From: Cupriavidus pampae
GTDB taxonomy: Bacteria > Pseudomonadota > Gammaproteobacteria > Burkholderiales > Burkholderiaceae
Reading direction: 5' to 3'
NCBI RefSeq assembly: GCF_914271485.1
Contig: NZ_CAJZAG010000012.1
Location: forward strand, 62,001-126,000
Length of the DNA: 64,000 nucleotides
A model generated the notes under the pieces. The model was not told the origin of the DNA. It saw only the letters and a program-made list of their open reading frames with translations, and ran no database searches. Positions 48,401 through 56,594 of the stretch are shown piece after piece (within the stretch, counting starts at the first letter, position 1; each line of letters opens with the position of its first letter). The position numbers and the translations under genes were made by a program.

Positions 48401-50886
48401 CGACCGTCGATCGCCTTGATCGCAGCACGGTTGACGACTTTGAAGTCGTTAAACATGACCGTGCCAATCAGCAGGCCCGGCTGAAGCGCCAGTTCGCTGC
48501 GCGCGGCGTCGATCGCGGCGTTCTTGTCCTGTTCGTCCACCACGTCGCGCGCATAGTAGATGGCCATGCCCACTTCACCCCGCTCCACGCGCTGTAGCCC
48601 AAGCGTCCGATCTTCGGGGCGGAAGAAGTCTCCGGTGCTCTCCAGCACCGTGTCGTAGATCTCCTGCGTATAGAACTTTGTTTTGCGTGCTTCCCGCACC
48701 GCTGCTACGACCCGTCGCATCTGTGGATCGAGAACGATATTGCGATCCGCATCGCGCTGGTGCCAACGCTTGTGCTCGTCTTTGGCGAACACGTAATGGC
48801 GGTCATCCTGAAAGTCGCTAAAGTCGGCCGGCGGCGCGGGCTGGCTTGCTGGCACGGCCGTTTGGCCAGTCACCGCCGCCACGGTCACTGTGGCCGGCGA
48901 CCCTGCCGCCGCGTGGGCGGTAGCTGGTGCGGCCAGCGGTTTGCCCTCCGCTTCCCTGAGGCGTTCATACGCGGACACAAAGCGCTGCTGGGCGGCCTCG
49001 CCCACTTCGAGTACGTTGACTTCGGAGAACTCACCGCGCTTGCGCTGGAGCGACACCACGGCAAAGCGGCCGTCATAGGTGCGCAGGGCAACGCGCGGAT
49101 TACGCTCTTCCCACCAGAAGACAGCTTGCGTGGCATAGCTGGCGTCCATATTGGGTCGCGGCACGTCCAGCGCCAAGACCTTTCCGTCCACAGCGAAGCG
49201 GTGCTGCGCCGTGCTGACCGTACGCGCCTTTCCTGCCAGATAGCGGGCCACCTCCACCATGCCATTGTGGCGAGCCATTTCGCGCCGCGCGCGTGCCGAT
49301 GCTTCGGGGGACATCACGCGCGGCACGCGTGGCAGTGCGTCCTCCTCGGCTTCAGCAACCAGATCCTGTACAACGGGCTCGGGCGTGACCAGCGGGTTGT
49401 CCCGACGCTCGATGACCGCTTCAGCCCACTTGCGCAGGGTGTCGTAGGAATGCAGCACCGGCAGACGGGTCGGCACCTCGGCCTCGATCGGCTCGGCACG
49501 GCGCGCGCCCACAACATACAGACGCAGCGGGAAGGCCGCGCCCTGCTTCTTGTAGAGATCGCCGCTCACGTCGACTACCCCGTCGATGTGGTAGTGGTCC
49601 ATCAGATAGGCCAGCAGATGTTTGCTGCGCCCATCCACCGCGCCATCGCCCACGGCACCGTCGGCACCCGTGATGAATACGCCGCGTCCCGTGTCCTTAC
49701 GGGCGTGGAGCGTTTCGAGCAAGATGTAATGATCGAGGCGACGCACCGGCATTTTGGCCACGCTGCTGCCTTCGGGCAGGACTACGTCGCGCATGCTGTC
49801 CATCGACCCAAACGGGGGATTCGCAATGACATAATCGAACCCGTCAGGTTGCGCGAAGAGCGAACGAAAATCCGTCTCGGTGGCATCCCCTTGCAACACC
49901 TTGTCAGCGAAATCGCGGGCAGCCGCAACGCGGTCCTCGTCGAGCTCCACGCCGTAGATGCGGCAATGCGGCTCTCCTTCGGCGCGACCCGCATTGAACG
50001 TCGTCACGAGCGAGGCGTTGCCGATCGTCGGATCCAGCACCGACCGGCCCGGCAGGCCGTCACGCGGCGCCAACATGGCCTGCGCGATCACCGACAGCGG
50101 GCCCGGGGTCGAGTATTGCTGACGCGCAATGGAGCTCGCAGTGCGCACCCCGAGTTTGGGCATGCCGATATAGATTCGGTTGGCGATATCGAAGACGCCC
50201 ATAGCATCCCAACCGCGCGCCAGATGCTTAGCCGACTCCTGCTGCAGCAGCAGGTTGGCTTCGGTCTCGATCGCTTCCTGATAGTCCCGCTCGCTGAAAC
50301 CGCCCTTGTTGCTCTGGGCCATCAGCGCTTTGACGTGGTCCCAGCGCAGGTTGTTGTTGCGCGACACGATACGGCGTACGAAGCCGCGCGCCACGCGGCG
50401 CAGGTCGGCTTGCGTGCGTGCATAGAGAAATGTGGGCAGATCCAGCCCGTCATCGCGCACGATGGCCTTCTTGCCATTGACTTCGCGCTGCACGAAGCGC
50501 CCCGAGGGCGAATCGAATACCACCTCGCCCGCGTCGTTCACACCGATCGCCTGCGCCTGCGCGTACAGGGCGCCGGCGTTGGCATTGGTCTTTTCCTTGA
50601 CCTTGGTGCGAAAGCGCCGGTCAATCTCCTCGCGGGAGCCCTGCACCCAGCGCAGCTTGTCGCCACCGAAGGCCTCCCGCAGCTGCTGCGGCGTGAGGCC
50701 GAAATTCGGCTTCACATAAACGTCCTTCGCGTAGGCATTGGCCACAGGCGCGAAGCCGAGCTTGGCGATTTCCTTGGCATAGGCGCCGGTCATGTCCACG
50801 ACGGACAGCCCATTTACGTCGCCCTGCTTGTACGATCCGAAATAGACCCCGATATCTTTCAGGTCCATCCACTTGATTGTCGTCAT
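42469..50886 (-). CDS. Giant methyltransferase-helicase, DarB/strawberry-notch type
   Basis: 2805 residues; GAGGAAA seven bases before the chosen ATG (another ATG at 50901). N-terminal adenine methyltransferase: SAM site LDPTIGNASL (about 293) and NPPFG at 356-360. After long linkers, a superfamily II helicase: ADKMGAGKG (1716-1724) as motif I, LLDESHN with Asp1847 as motif II, then SSGSTGISLHA (about 2210) and QERQMDGRHDRTG, typical of strawberry-notch-like helicases. Phage P1 DarB has this plan and protects DNA from type I restriction; many plasmids carry relatives. Antirestriction during transfer is therefore likely but inferred. Confidence 0.8.
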   Translation of the reverse strand: MTTIKWMDLKDIGVYFGSYKQGDVNGLSVVDMTGAYAKEIAKLGFAPVANAYAKDVYVKPNFGLTPQQLREAFGGDKLRWVQGSREEIDRRFRTKVKEKTNANAGALYAQAQAIGVNDAGEVVFDSPSGRFVQREVNGKKAIVRDDGLDLPTFLYARTQADLRRVARGFVRRIVSRNNNLRWDHVKALMAQSNKGGFSERDYQEAIETEANLLLQQESAKHLARGWDAMGVFDIANRIYIGMPKLGVRTASSIARQQYSTPGPLSVIAQAMLAPRDGLPGRSVLDPTIGNASLVTTFNAGRAEGEPHCRIYGVELDEDRVAAARDFADKVLQGDATETDFRSLFAQPDGFDYVIANPPFGSMDSMRDVVLPEGSSVAKMPVRRLDHYILLETLHARKDTGRGVFITGADGAVGDGAVDGRSKHLLAYLMDHYHIDGVVDVSGDLYKKQGAAFPLRLYVVGARRAEPIEAEVPTRLPVLHSYDTLRKWAEAVIERRDNPLVTPEPVVQDLVAEAEEDALPRVPRVMSPEASARARREMARHNGMVEVARYLAGKARTVSTAQHRFAVDGKVLALDVPRPNMDASYATQAVFWWEERNPRVALRTYDGRFAVVSLQRKRGEFSEVNVLEVGEAAQQRFVSAYERLREAEGKPLAAPATAHAAAGSPATVTVAAVTGQTAVPASQPAPPADFSDFQDDRHYVFAKDEHKRWHQRDADRNIVLDPQMRRVVAAVREARKTKFYTQEIYDTVLESTGDFFRPEDRTLGLQRVERGEVGMAIYYARDVVDEQDKNAAIDAARSELALQPGLLIGTVMFNDFKVVNRAAIKAIDGRVVTVEAKRGRNIIHFTTDALAIKNAIARAVEQGKRKAGPAAQPNVEPPASDFDQRLLAAVADATGALAAPDNDGEEALRTLEVDLPDLRTLAESLAKGIHPGNGKPIGSEGMRRNLLTQLELLAGSVQSVKDARPGDAEVAALVDEAIEAARQAIDASEPLAPLGAELAQPEAASAPGPAKVAPWAMTGAQWLAAQAALGRTALMGSHPGGAEAERIGEKARLAYGVTEWFHHRAMRGDEQARDWVLEGNRVTHEDVVRKALAEGKPVPAHVLADYPDLQAPLEAVASPQALALQTRVDGMRGVVATMSPFKDLPPGWIVMNAPRPLLGDEHVENGEFAHGRFYAAIDLASSMAERYLDENARLDAHVLFAAEESVLAAMALQAEPARYHTNYMALDEAERMEILVHKINDLNRGEGHTYGALRAFAAKGWPEVTPLTAQAGLRDSEDGDADVDLADASSGTGTVPISAKPHTGSPLVAEAMRLAQTTKERSLFRQALMTAFSGAVDSDRAALYAQLGLQRGVSRTVLMAAFDTFWDSVERAEVVEPAGDTQDDANLGRKWQSAAGEVEIVGYYRGNPERYQTHLNGRTMGGPLVDRADLEARIALDTRQAKDMAVRRAAQADREAAAERARLDAQDIDGFGDAETPQRRGKIVATLQRTYTLSGRPATLRDHIRRMVAEGHRITLAPDGMRRLSDARNAFFDERDLLKTGMDYAEHLLGLQAGVEIKMPAGAVPAVQDLQRHALDAPTGLPEAATVPGAVDALEGDAAAAADAALIDESLDALLVPDLPEGEFVEDGREENEFQQPYVPYSNIGEASMMIPANLSGPVYAALAQVRADFGEIDDYVCRCLQFELSDLERMKMKPEQIDALALIFAAHDKKLGFLLADKMGAGKGRVLALVARREKLEGRIPVFVTVTQNLFTDFLERDMVAVESRDLFKNPLIVNDGAKTTDANGDVVVRSMRREDYRRYAEAGELPPGTDIILMTYAQVSRRPASHLTSRYMLQLAERYPLTMLLDESHNGAGASNTGENLDAMISISSNRGGRVLYSSGTPIKGAKNLKLYSAILPKGVNTEELLEAVASDPLSLQEALNFEIAARGCLISRELDSSNVVKDFYLSPRRERNLEISDQVADILSGMAFLSGDVGTVVRNINREFTKELKSIPESEREGARMGATNLNFGSRLHALTGQLLLALKLPDVLDLAVKSLQEDVKPIIALRRTGESLLKEYLEELAPAHEADAGRRKKDLGTVTLEHPLTFRDYMRRTLQRILEIKVTSRYGEVSTRMATGKEIERVTKRLEAMIDALPDDLPLTPIDYLREGLAKHGYTMAEVSGRGLQARTMENGRVAIEPVPGRTDPTRINRAVRDFNNGEPNADVIVLTSSGSTGISLHASPATGKDLRARRMIKAEMQQDITQERQMDGRHDRTGSVKRPEYVIPLTGLPADDRLAMMFNNANRSLTSSTVANRDSKDLIKTVPDLLNVVGDEVAYFMLRADPGLAQKLDINMPEDGEGWAKGPLWYVKSLTGHMTLLRSAEQFALYEDLQARFTERLDQLKAEGRNPLEVVCHDWRARMTQQDVYMGASAPAAAAATSSMFNKPVYLSTLEYEHVMKAVRAPEVDAKMAATDARDHGQGAAAHIVKYLRDCRQMLLQQVTGKKFDSVEAALAAAPDKEGKHNETRKLADKLDWMERNLEVLGRGSVFYEKDLSGVALPHVVLWYALPKKTEDMSRPSSFMVHTLQPGSDVVSPKTLSSLYAEGIDLEVMGFREHYEAREAFDAAENGIVTRRVRVLDGNLFEATALNLREHLGRKIVYTDESGKRQHGIMVHSTVSTDLLLSLAERLRDPALIAKVMQHQPVGNDPSGIAKLDDKQTVVVYKDRTGDAVLRVPGSSLRGGQFFLDPVLSLIKGEEAKNRFALDFKSSNGGMRAVIAPHRVEAVIEYLTEHHNVKFFMKDRSLLRKVRNELDREAQPAELAA

Positions 50887-51075
50887 CGCCGATTTCCTCA
50901 TGCCAGCCCACGCAATAGCCGGTCAGAACATTAATGAGGAAATTATCCCTGAGGTCGCCAAAAAGCCAAAAAACAGGGTAAAAACAATGGTAAGGATGAT
51001 TTTGATGATTATTTCCGCAATCATTTGATATTTATTTATCGGAGATATTCACCAAATCCTTACATTGGTGCAGGC
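50887..51075. promoter_or_regulatory. AT-rich region upstream of the giant gene
   Basis: 189 bases clearly richer in A/T than the surroundings, with repeated ATGATT/AATCATC motifs and runs of A. Probably the promoter of the giant gene; no clear dyad or iteron array is visible. Confidence 0.45.
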
Positions 51076-51843
51076 TCATTCTGCCGGGCGCAACACATGA
51101 GGAATTTGCGTCGGCTCGGTCGCCACGGATAACGCGGTCACGACATCGGGTCTAAAGAGGTCACTGACATCTGCGCAGACGGGACTCAGCCCGCGTCCAG
51201 AGGCGGGATCGCGGTAGTCCCAAGCCCGCACTTGCAGCGCATGACGATCAATGACATCGCGCAGCTTGGCCCAGACACCATCGGGCACCGGTAAGCCAAC
51301 GCTCATCACCCATGCTGGTGCGGGATCCTGCGCGAGCGCAAGGCCGCTCGCCGAGGGTGTGCTGGCCAGATACGGCATCGTCGGGGCGGCGCGCACGAGC
51401 ATGGCATGCAAGCGCAGCACCTCCTCGCCACAACATACCCCCTCCCCAATCAGTTCCAGACGCACCCCGGCGACCGCTTGCCAGACGTCCAAACCGGGCG
51501 CGGGCTGGCACCGCGCAAGATGACTGGCCCGCTCGCGCAGCGCGCGCCGGCCTGCCAGCATCTGCGTCCGACGCGCGGTCGCACGCTGGCGTGTCACTGC
51601 GCTCCAGTCCAGAAAATATAGCCGCAACTGGGCCGCCTCATCAAACGCATAGCCCCGCGCGGCCAAGGCATCGCGCAGGCGCCCAATGACTTTGTGCGCC
51701 GCCTGCCGCGTCGCCGGATCATGGCGGTCTGCATTGGCGGCGCGCGCCAGCTGCCGCTCGATCGCGTTCCAGAGTCGTGCCACGGCACGGGAATCGGGTG
51801 AGGCCTTATCGGCCGGTGACGCCAAGACGGAGACAGATGGCAT
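51076..51843 (-). CDS. Hypothetical protein, 255 residues
   Basis: Starts MPSVSVLASPAD. Arg/Ala-rich helical N-terminal half, mixed second half ending IPHVLRPAE. No signal or membrane segment. Family unknown. Confidence 0.6.
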   Translation of the reverse strand: MPSVSVLASPADKASPDSRAVARLWNAIERQLARAANADRHDPATRQAAHKVIGRLRDALAARGYAFDEAAQLRLYFLDWSAVTRQRATARRTQMLAGRRALRERASHLARCQPAPGLDVWQAVAGVRLELIGEGVCCGEEVLRLHAMLVRAAPTMPYLASTPSASGLALAQDPAPAWVMSVGLPVPDGVWAKLRDVIDRHALQVRAWDYRDPASGRGLSPVCADVSDLFRPDVVTALSVATEPTQIPHVLRPAE

Positions 51844-51984
51844 GTCGTGGTCCGGTGTGCAGCTCCGCCGCAAAGAAAAAGACCGCCCAACGGGGGAGTG
51901 GGCGGTTCAAGGATTGCCCGTCGCCGTCGGGAGGCGAGCGGCGACGGTTCGGACAGGGGTCAACTGTCACGGGTCATGACGGGC

Positions 51985-53382
51985 TCAGAAAAACTCGGCA
52001 TCGAGCGCGGCCGCCGATTGCTCCAGACGCGCATCCACACCGGCCTCGGCGTCCGGGTTGATTGCGGTCGGATCGAATGGCATGGCGTCGTCAGCCTGCG
52101 CCAGTTCTTCCGGCTGATCCAGCGCGCTGCCAGCTTCCGGGGCATACTGGATACCGGTTGCCAGACCGCGCAGGGTGGTCTTCGGCGTATTGTGGTCGGC
52201 CGCGAGGAACTTGGTCATCATCAGCGAGCCGTTCCGGCTCATTTCCGTCGTCAGGTACGTCGGAATGAAGTAGCGCGCTTTGACATAGCCGCGTTCGTCA
52301 CGCGGGCTGTAGTTCATGTGAATCGGGTGGTACGCGAACGGGGCGCCGTTCTGGTCGTACGCCTGCTTGACGATGCCCGATTTGGTCGCCTTGCCGGCCG
52401 CGATGCGCTCGCCCGGGATCAGTTCGACGGCGTGCGTGCCATTGCGCACGGCATCGACGATCTGGTGGAGAGCTTCGGTCTGGTCGGCGCCGGCGCCCTT
52501 GAACGTCGGATAGCCCGGTTCCTTGCTCAGGCCGTAGATCATGGCCTTGGCCGCCCACATGTCGCGGCTTTCCTTGACGTCCTCGCCCGGTGCCATCAGG
52601 TGCTTCAGGCTGTCCTCCGCCGAGGCGACGCGATAGACGATACGCGTTTCGCCACCGCCATCGTGGTCAACGACTTCCACCGGCACTCGCAGCGGGCTGA
52701 TGCGCACCGGCTCCAGACCTTCCGGCTGGGAGCCGTCGGACTTGTCGATCAGACGCAGGATCGCAAACGGGCTGCGGCCGATCAGTTCGCCATTGACTTC
52801 GCGCTGCGACGCCATCGTCGCCAGCACCGTCGGCACGGCGATTTCCGGCGTCAGCTCGACTGCCTTTTCGGGACGCACGATGTCGGCCACGACCTGATGC
52901 GTGACCACACCATCCACGGTGAATTTTTCAGCGCTGAGGTTGGCGTGCACCAGATCGCACGCGGTGCCAGCGGTCGGTGCCAGTGTTTCGGCCCAGTGCG
53001 CACGGAACGAGCCGTCTTCGTTGGGCAGGCAGCGCGTAAAGGCCAGCGTACCGCCCTTCTCGCAATGCACTTTGTTGCCCACGGTCACGAAGTGGGCCGG
53101 ACGCGGACGGCCTTGCTCGCCCGAACCGACATACTGCTGCTTGAGCTTGGCCAGCGCCGCCTCGCGGTTTTGCGTGGCGAGTCGCCCCACGACGGCCAGA
53201 CCTTCCTCGATGGTATTCAGCCGCACCACTACCGGCTCACGCGTGATGGCGTCGAAGCCATGGAAAAAACTGGCCTTCCCTTCGCTCGCTTCCAGACGAT
53301 CAAAGACCATGACGATGGTCTTGGGCTTGACGGTGTTGTTGCTGGCGCGACGTGCGCCACGCTTCAGGCTATCGAGTTGCAT
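51985..53382 (-). CDS. Conserved plasmid-type protein, 465 residues
   Basis: Starts MQLDSLKRGARRA with GGAG upstream. Basic N-terminus, then beta-rich domains, and an acidic C-terminal tail (many Asp, Glu, Ala). No catalytic motif recognised. Its long, even coding signal and its place among backbone-like genes suggest a structural or DNA-metabolism role. Confidence 0.6.
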   Translation of the reverse strand: MQLDSLKRGARRASNNTVKPKTIVMVFDRLEASEGKASFFHGFDAITREPVVVRLNTIEEGLAVVGRLATQNREAALAKLKQQYVGSGEQGRPRPAHFVTVGNKVHCEKGGTLAFTRCLPNEDGSFRAHWAETLAPTAGTACDLVHANLSAEKFTVDGVVTHQVVADIVRPEKAVELTPEIAVPTVLATMASQREVNGELIGRSPFAILRLIDKSDGSQPEGLEPVRISPLRVPVEVVDHDGGGETRIVYRVASAEDSLKHLMAPGEDVKESRDMWAAKAMIYGLSKEPGYPTFKGAGADQTEALHQIVDAVRNGTHAVELIPGERIAAGKATKSGIVKQAYDQNGAPFAYHPIHMNYSPRDERGYVKARYFIPTYLTTEMSRNGSLMMTKFLAADHNTPKTTLRGLATGIQYAPEAGSALDQPEELAQADDAMPFDPTAINPDAEAGVDARLEQSAAALDAEFF

Positions 53383-53532
53383 AATTTCGCTGCTCCGTAT
53401 GGACAAAGTTGTGGACCTGCTCACACCGCTTTTGCTCATCCGCATTGCAGACCGCAATCAGCGATTGGGAGAATTTTTATCACGACATCGCAGAAATCCA
53501 AAATTCTGGGGTCAAACTGACGCCATGAATGC

Positions 53533-53560
53533 AAAACGCTCGCATATGCGAGCGTTTTTA
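53533..53560 (-). terminator. Hairpin terminator
   Basis: Perfect stem ACGCTCGCA/TGCGAGCGT flanked by AAAA and TTTTTATTTT; strongest T-run on the plus strand, usable on both. Ends the gene whose stop is at 53575. Confidence 0.7.
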
Positions 53561-53574
53561 TTTTTTATTTCACA

Positions 53575-53880
53575 TTACGATGCACCAATGGCGGTCGTTT
53601 TGGCTGGCGGGGCGGCCGCCACGTAAGCCGGATAGCTGCGACCAGTCTGGTCGTGCTGGGTGGTTTTGCACAGCAGCCCCTTCTGCACCATGTTCTCGAT
53701 TGTATTGCGGCGCACGGACGTCGCCACGGCGACCGTCCCGCCCACAACGGCGCGCGTCTGCCCGAGATGAATGGTGAAGCCACCCGCGCCTGCACACAAC
53801 TGCTTGCCCTGCGCTAGCGCTTCCAAAATCTGGCGTTGTAGCTTCGTGAGCGGGTCCGGCTTGGTCAGCGTGTTCGACAT
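53575..53880 (-). CDS. Small winged-helix-like protein, 101 residues
   Basis: Starts MSNTLTKPDPL with AGGAG upstream. LTKLQRQILEALAQG followed by SVRRNTIENMVQKGLL resembles a winged helix (helix, recognition helix, then a GLL wing and a beta hairpin YPAYVAA). Probably DNA-binding; target unknown. Confidence 0.55.
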   Translation of the reverse strand: MSNTLTKPDPLTKLQRQILEALAQGKQLCAGAGGFTIHLGQTRAVVGGTVAVATSVRRNTIENMVQKGLLCKTTQHDQTGRSYPAYVAAAPPAKTTAIGAS

Positions 53881-53897
53881 GATGGCTCCTAGGATGC

Positions 53898-54347
53898 CTA
53901 CTGTGGCTGATGCTTGGGCGCTGCGGCTGGCGGCGTGGCCGGAATGCCGTACTGCATAGCGGCCCACTCTCTGAAATTCTGAAACAAGGGCCCCAGATCC
54001 AGCACGTTGCCGGCCTGCAGGAGAACTTCCGAGACCACGAAGTAGTTCAGCGCGAACAGTGGAAAGCCCGTGGTGACCCAGTCAGAATACATGCCCGGTA
54101 CCGACATGCCGAGGCGCGCCTGCGGATCCGGCTTGTAATCGATCGACGCGAACGGCAAATCGTATTCGGCGTAGTACTCGTCGGCCCAGAACAGAATGGC
54201 GGGCAATCCGCCATTGGCGGCCGCGACGAGCTCCGGCGTCAGCGTTTCCGGACCGTCCCGCAACGTGCCACCTTTGCTTACGAAGTCGTTCAGCGCATCC
54301 ACCACCAGTGTGGAAGCGACGTCTGCAAGCTTCACCTTGTTGTCCAT
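53898..54347 (-). CDS. Hypothetical protein, 149 residues
   Basis: Starts MDNKVKLADVAST. Helical with aromatic-rich centre (LFWADEYYAEYDLPF) and a Pro/Ala/Gln tail. 17 bp before the winged-helix gene. Family unknown. Confidence 0.6.
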   Translation of the reverse strand: MDNKVKLADVASTLVVDALNDFVSKGGTLRDGPETLTPELVAAANGGLPAILFWADEYYAEYDLPFASIDYKPDPQARLGMSVPGMYSDWVTTGFPLFALNYFVVSEVLLQAGNVLDLGPLFQNFREWAAMQYGIPATPPAAAPKHQPQ

Positions 54348-54508
54348 GTGTCCATCCAGTTCGAGGCGCGACTTCCCCCAGTCGCTTGATAATTTTTTGA
54401 TGTTTTTTTTGTGCGTTACCGCACGGAAGATTAACACAATGACAACATAGATGCCATTTGAAAGGTAAATTTTGCATGGATGTAACACAGGCTGGCGGCG
54501 GCGGCGCC

Positions 54509-54537
54509 AAAAAAAGGCCCGGCGTTTGCCGGGCCTT
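54509..54537 (-). terminator. Intrinsic terminator
   Basis: On the minus strand GGCCCGGC-AAAC-GCCGGGCC followed by seven T. Ends the gene whose stop is at 54557. Confidence 0.85.
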
Positions 54538-54556
54538 GCGCGGGCGCGCTGAGGTG

Positions 54557-54964
54557 TCAGCCTTTCAGGCGCTCCGCGAGGCGCTGGCGGCCGCTGCGGA
54601 TGATGTCGGTCTGCATCTGTCCGGCCTGTAGCAGGGTGTCCGCGTCCACGTTGTCGTTGAGTACGCCCCAACGCACCGCGCGCGCCACAGTCAGCGCATC
54701 TGCGCCCGATTCGGACAGCTGCAGCCATGCCTGCCCGAGCAGCTTGGCACGCTCCGGGTCGGCCATCTCCGCAAGCCATGACGCGATAGCCCCAAGCGCT
54801 TCGGGCTTGAGCTCCGCGTGCAGCGGTTTCGGCAGCTCGTCATCGCCTATCAGGTCAAAATAGCCCAGCCCCGTTTCGTCCACGATGGCCAGCTTGCGCT
54901 TGCCCGTATAGATGTCCAGCAGCTCTACGTGGCTGCCCGGCGCCTGTTTCACAATCTCACTCAT
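54557..54964 (-). CDS. Hypothetical protein, 135 residues
   Basis: Begins MSEIVKQAPGSHVEL; a short beta domain, then helices (AIASWLAEMADPERAKLL). 38 bp after the topoisomerase gene and followed by its own terminator, so it is the last gene of that transcript. Family unknown. Confidence 0.6.
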   Translation of the reverse strand: MSEIVKQAPGSHVELLDIYTGKRKLAIVDETGLGYFDLIGDDELPKPLHAELKPEALGAIASWLAEMADPERAKLLGQAWLQLSESGADALTVARAVRWGVLNDNVDADTLLQAGQMQTDIIRSGRQRLAERLKG

Positions 54965-55002
54965 TCTCTTCTCCCGATCCCTTAACCGTCGCCGCGACTG
55001 AC

Positions 55003-56550
55003 TCAGTCGAGCGCCATGCCCGGCGCGTGCTCTTGGCGCTTCGGCGCATGCTTTGCAATCATTGTGTCCACCTGTCCCAGCAACCCATGCTCGCGCAGGA
55101 TCTCCCGGGCCGTCCGATGGACATCCTTCATCGGCTTTTCAAGCCGCGCTTCGATGGCGACCGAAACGTCGGCAGACAGCCCGGCCCTACGCGCGTGGGC
55201 CAGCCACTGCTCCCCCTTCTCGGTCAGCCGGATCCCGGCTCCGCCCTGCTCGACAACGTTTCTGGCCAGCATGGTAGTGACATGCTTGACGAGCGTACTC
55301 GCCCGACCAAGGCCTGCCATTCGCATATGGCGCAGCAGTGCCACATCCAGCGGGAGTGCCTCGTAGCCGGGCTTGGCGGCCTTGTCCTTCCAGTTGCGCA
55401 TCGGCGGACGCGCCGTGTAGCAAAATTCCAGTTCGGCGTCGGCCGCCGCCACGCGCAAGCGGGTCTCGCGGACGGTCTGCCCGCACTGGATGAGATTTCT
55501 GGCAAGCAGCACCTGCACCGATTCCGCCGCATCCAACATATTCAGCGTGCGCCCGATCAATACCTCCTCCTCCATCGGCCGGGGCGCCTCGTGAGGCAGG
55601 CCCTGTGCGCCAGTGCGCGGCCGACTCGGTACCTGATCGCCGGCAAAAGCGCACCGATTGTAGTGCGCCAGCCGAGCACCGATCTCCACACCATCCGGAG
55701 TAAAAGCCTTGGCCCGAGCGCGCGGATAGCTGACAAGTCCCCGCTCAAAGGCTTCCTGCAACGCGTTGGCCGCCACATCGATATCGACGTGCAATCTCAA
55801 GGCAATCGCCTCAACCGCCTCCTCATGCGACCACGGCAAACTGGCGGGCCGTTCTCGCTCTTCCTGCCCAAGGATCTTTCCCGCACCGGCCGCCAGCGCG
55901 GCCTCGGCCCGGCGCATCGCCTCAATACCGGCATCGGAGGAGACCGGAACCTCCGCCATGAAAGTTCGGCCGTCGCTCACCTGCAGGGGAATCCGATAGG
56001 TTCCGATCTGCGGCGCACTGCGCGCCACGGCATCCAACATGCCGCTCTGCACCCGGCCCACCGGGATCGTTGCGCCTTCGGCGATGACGGTGTACGCGCT
56101 GCCGATCGCACGATCGACAATGCGCCGGCACATGCCGGGCCAAGCGGCCGCCGGATCGATGGCCTTGGCGCTTGCGAACGCGGCGCGGAGCTCGTCCGCG
56201 CCAAGCGAACCGAGTCGCACGCGGCGCATCTTGCTCTGCTCGTCGGGCAGCAGCGTAGCGAGATCATGCGCAATGACATCGCCCTCCTGATCGTCGTCCA
56301 TGGCCAGAATGATCTGGTCCGCCATGGCCGCCGCGTCGGCGATCTTCTTGAACAGTGCGGCGCGGTCTTCGCGCAGGCCGTACGCCATCTCGCGCAACTG
56401 GGGATCCAGCGCGATTGGTCGCAGGGATTTGGGGTTGTCGCAGAGATGGCCGACGGTGGCGAGCACCTGCACAGTGTGGCGCATCTCGCGCAGACGCCGT
56501 GCCAGCAGCTCAGTCTTGCCGGACGCTTCGACCAGCACCAGCGTTTTCAT
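55003..56550 (-). CDS. Type IA DNA topoisomerase, plasmid-type
   Basis: 515 residues. Toprim domain: Glu8 in LVEASGK, and DDDQEGD at 85-91, where the family's final Glu is Asp. IPVGRVQSG (162-170) is the conserved loop before the active site, and GLVSYPRARA gives catalytic Tyr275. It lacks the zinc-finger tail of TopA, so it is short, as in topoisomerases carried by conjugative elements. It relaxes or decatenates DNA through a 5'-phosphotyrosine intermediate and probably serves transfer or replication. Confidence 0.85.
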   Translation of the reverse strand: MKTLVLVEASGKTELLARRLREMRHTVQVLATVGHLCDNPKSLRPIALDPQLREMAYGLREDRAALFKKIADAAAMADQIILAMDDDQEGDVIAHDLATLLPDEQSKMRRVRLGSLGADELRAAFASAKAIDPAAAWPGMCRRIVDRAIGSAYTVIAEGATIPVGRVQSGMLDAVARSAPQIGTYRIPLQVSDGRTFMAEVPVSSDAGIEAMRRAEAALAAGAGKILGQEERERPASLPWSHEEAVEAIALRLHVDIDVAANALQEAFERGLVSYPRARAKAFTPDGVEIGARLAHYNRCAFAGDQVPSRPRTGAQGLPHEAPRPMEEEVLIGRTLNMLDAAESVQVLLARNLIQCGQTVRETRLRVAAADAELEFCYTARPPMRNWKDKAAKPGYEALPLDVALLRHMRMAGLGRASTLVKHVTTMLARNVVEQGGAGIRLTEKGEQWLAHARRAGLSADVSVAIEARLEKPMKDVHRTAREILREHGLLGQVDTMIAKHAPKRQEHAPGMALD

Positions 56551-56594
56551 GTCGGCTCCGCATTGGCGGCCGCGCAGGCGCGCCCGATTCGAGA

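Noticed and set aside
43372..50934. Plus-strand reading frames of about 680 and 720 codons opposite the giant gene
   Set aside because: They are antisense shadows of high-GC coding sequence; the products are Arg/His-rich with no domain, while the minus strand carries clear motifs.
50887..51075. Origin of replication or transfer in the AT-rich gap
   Set aside because: It is AT-rich with short repeated words but has no iteron array, DnaA-box cluster or adjacent initiator/relaxase; a promoter is the simpler reading.
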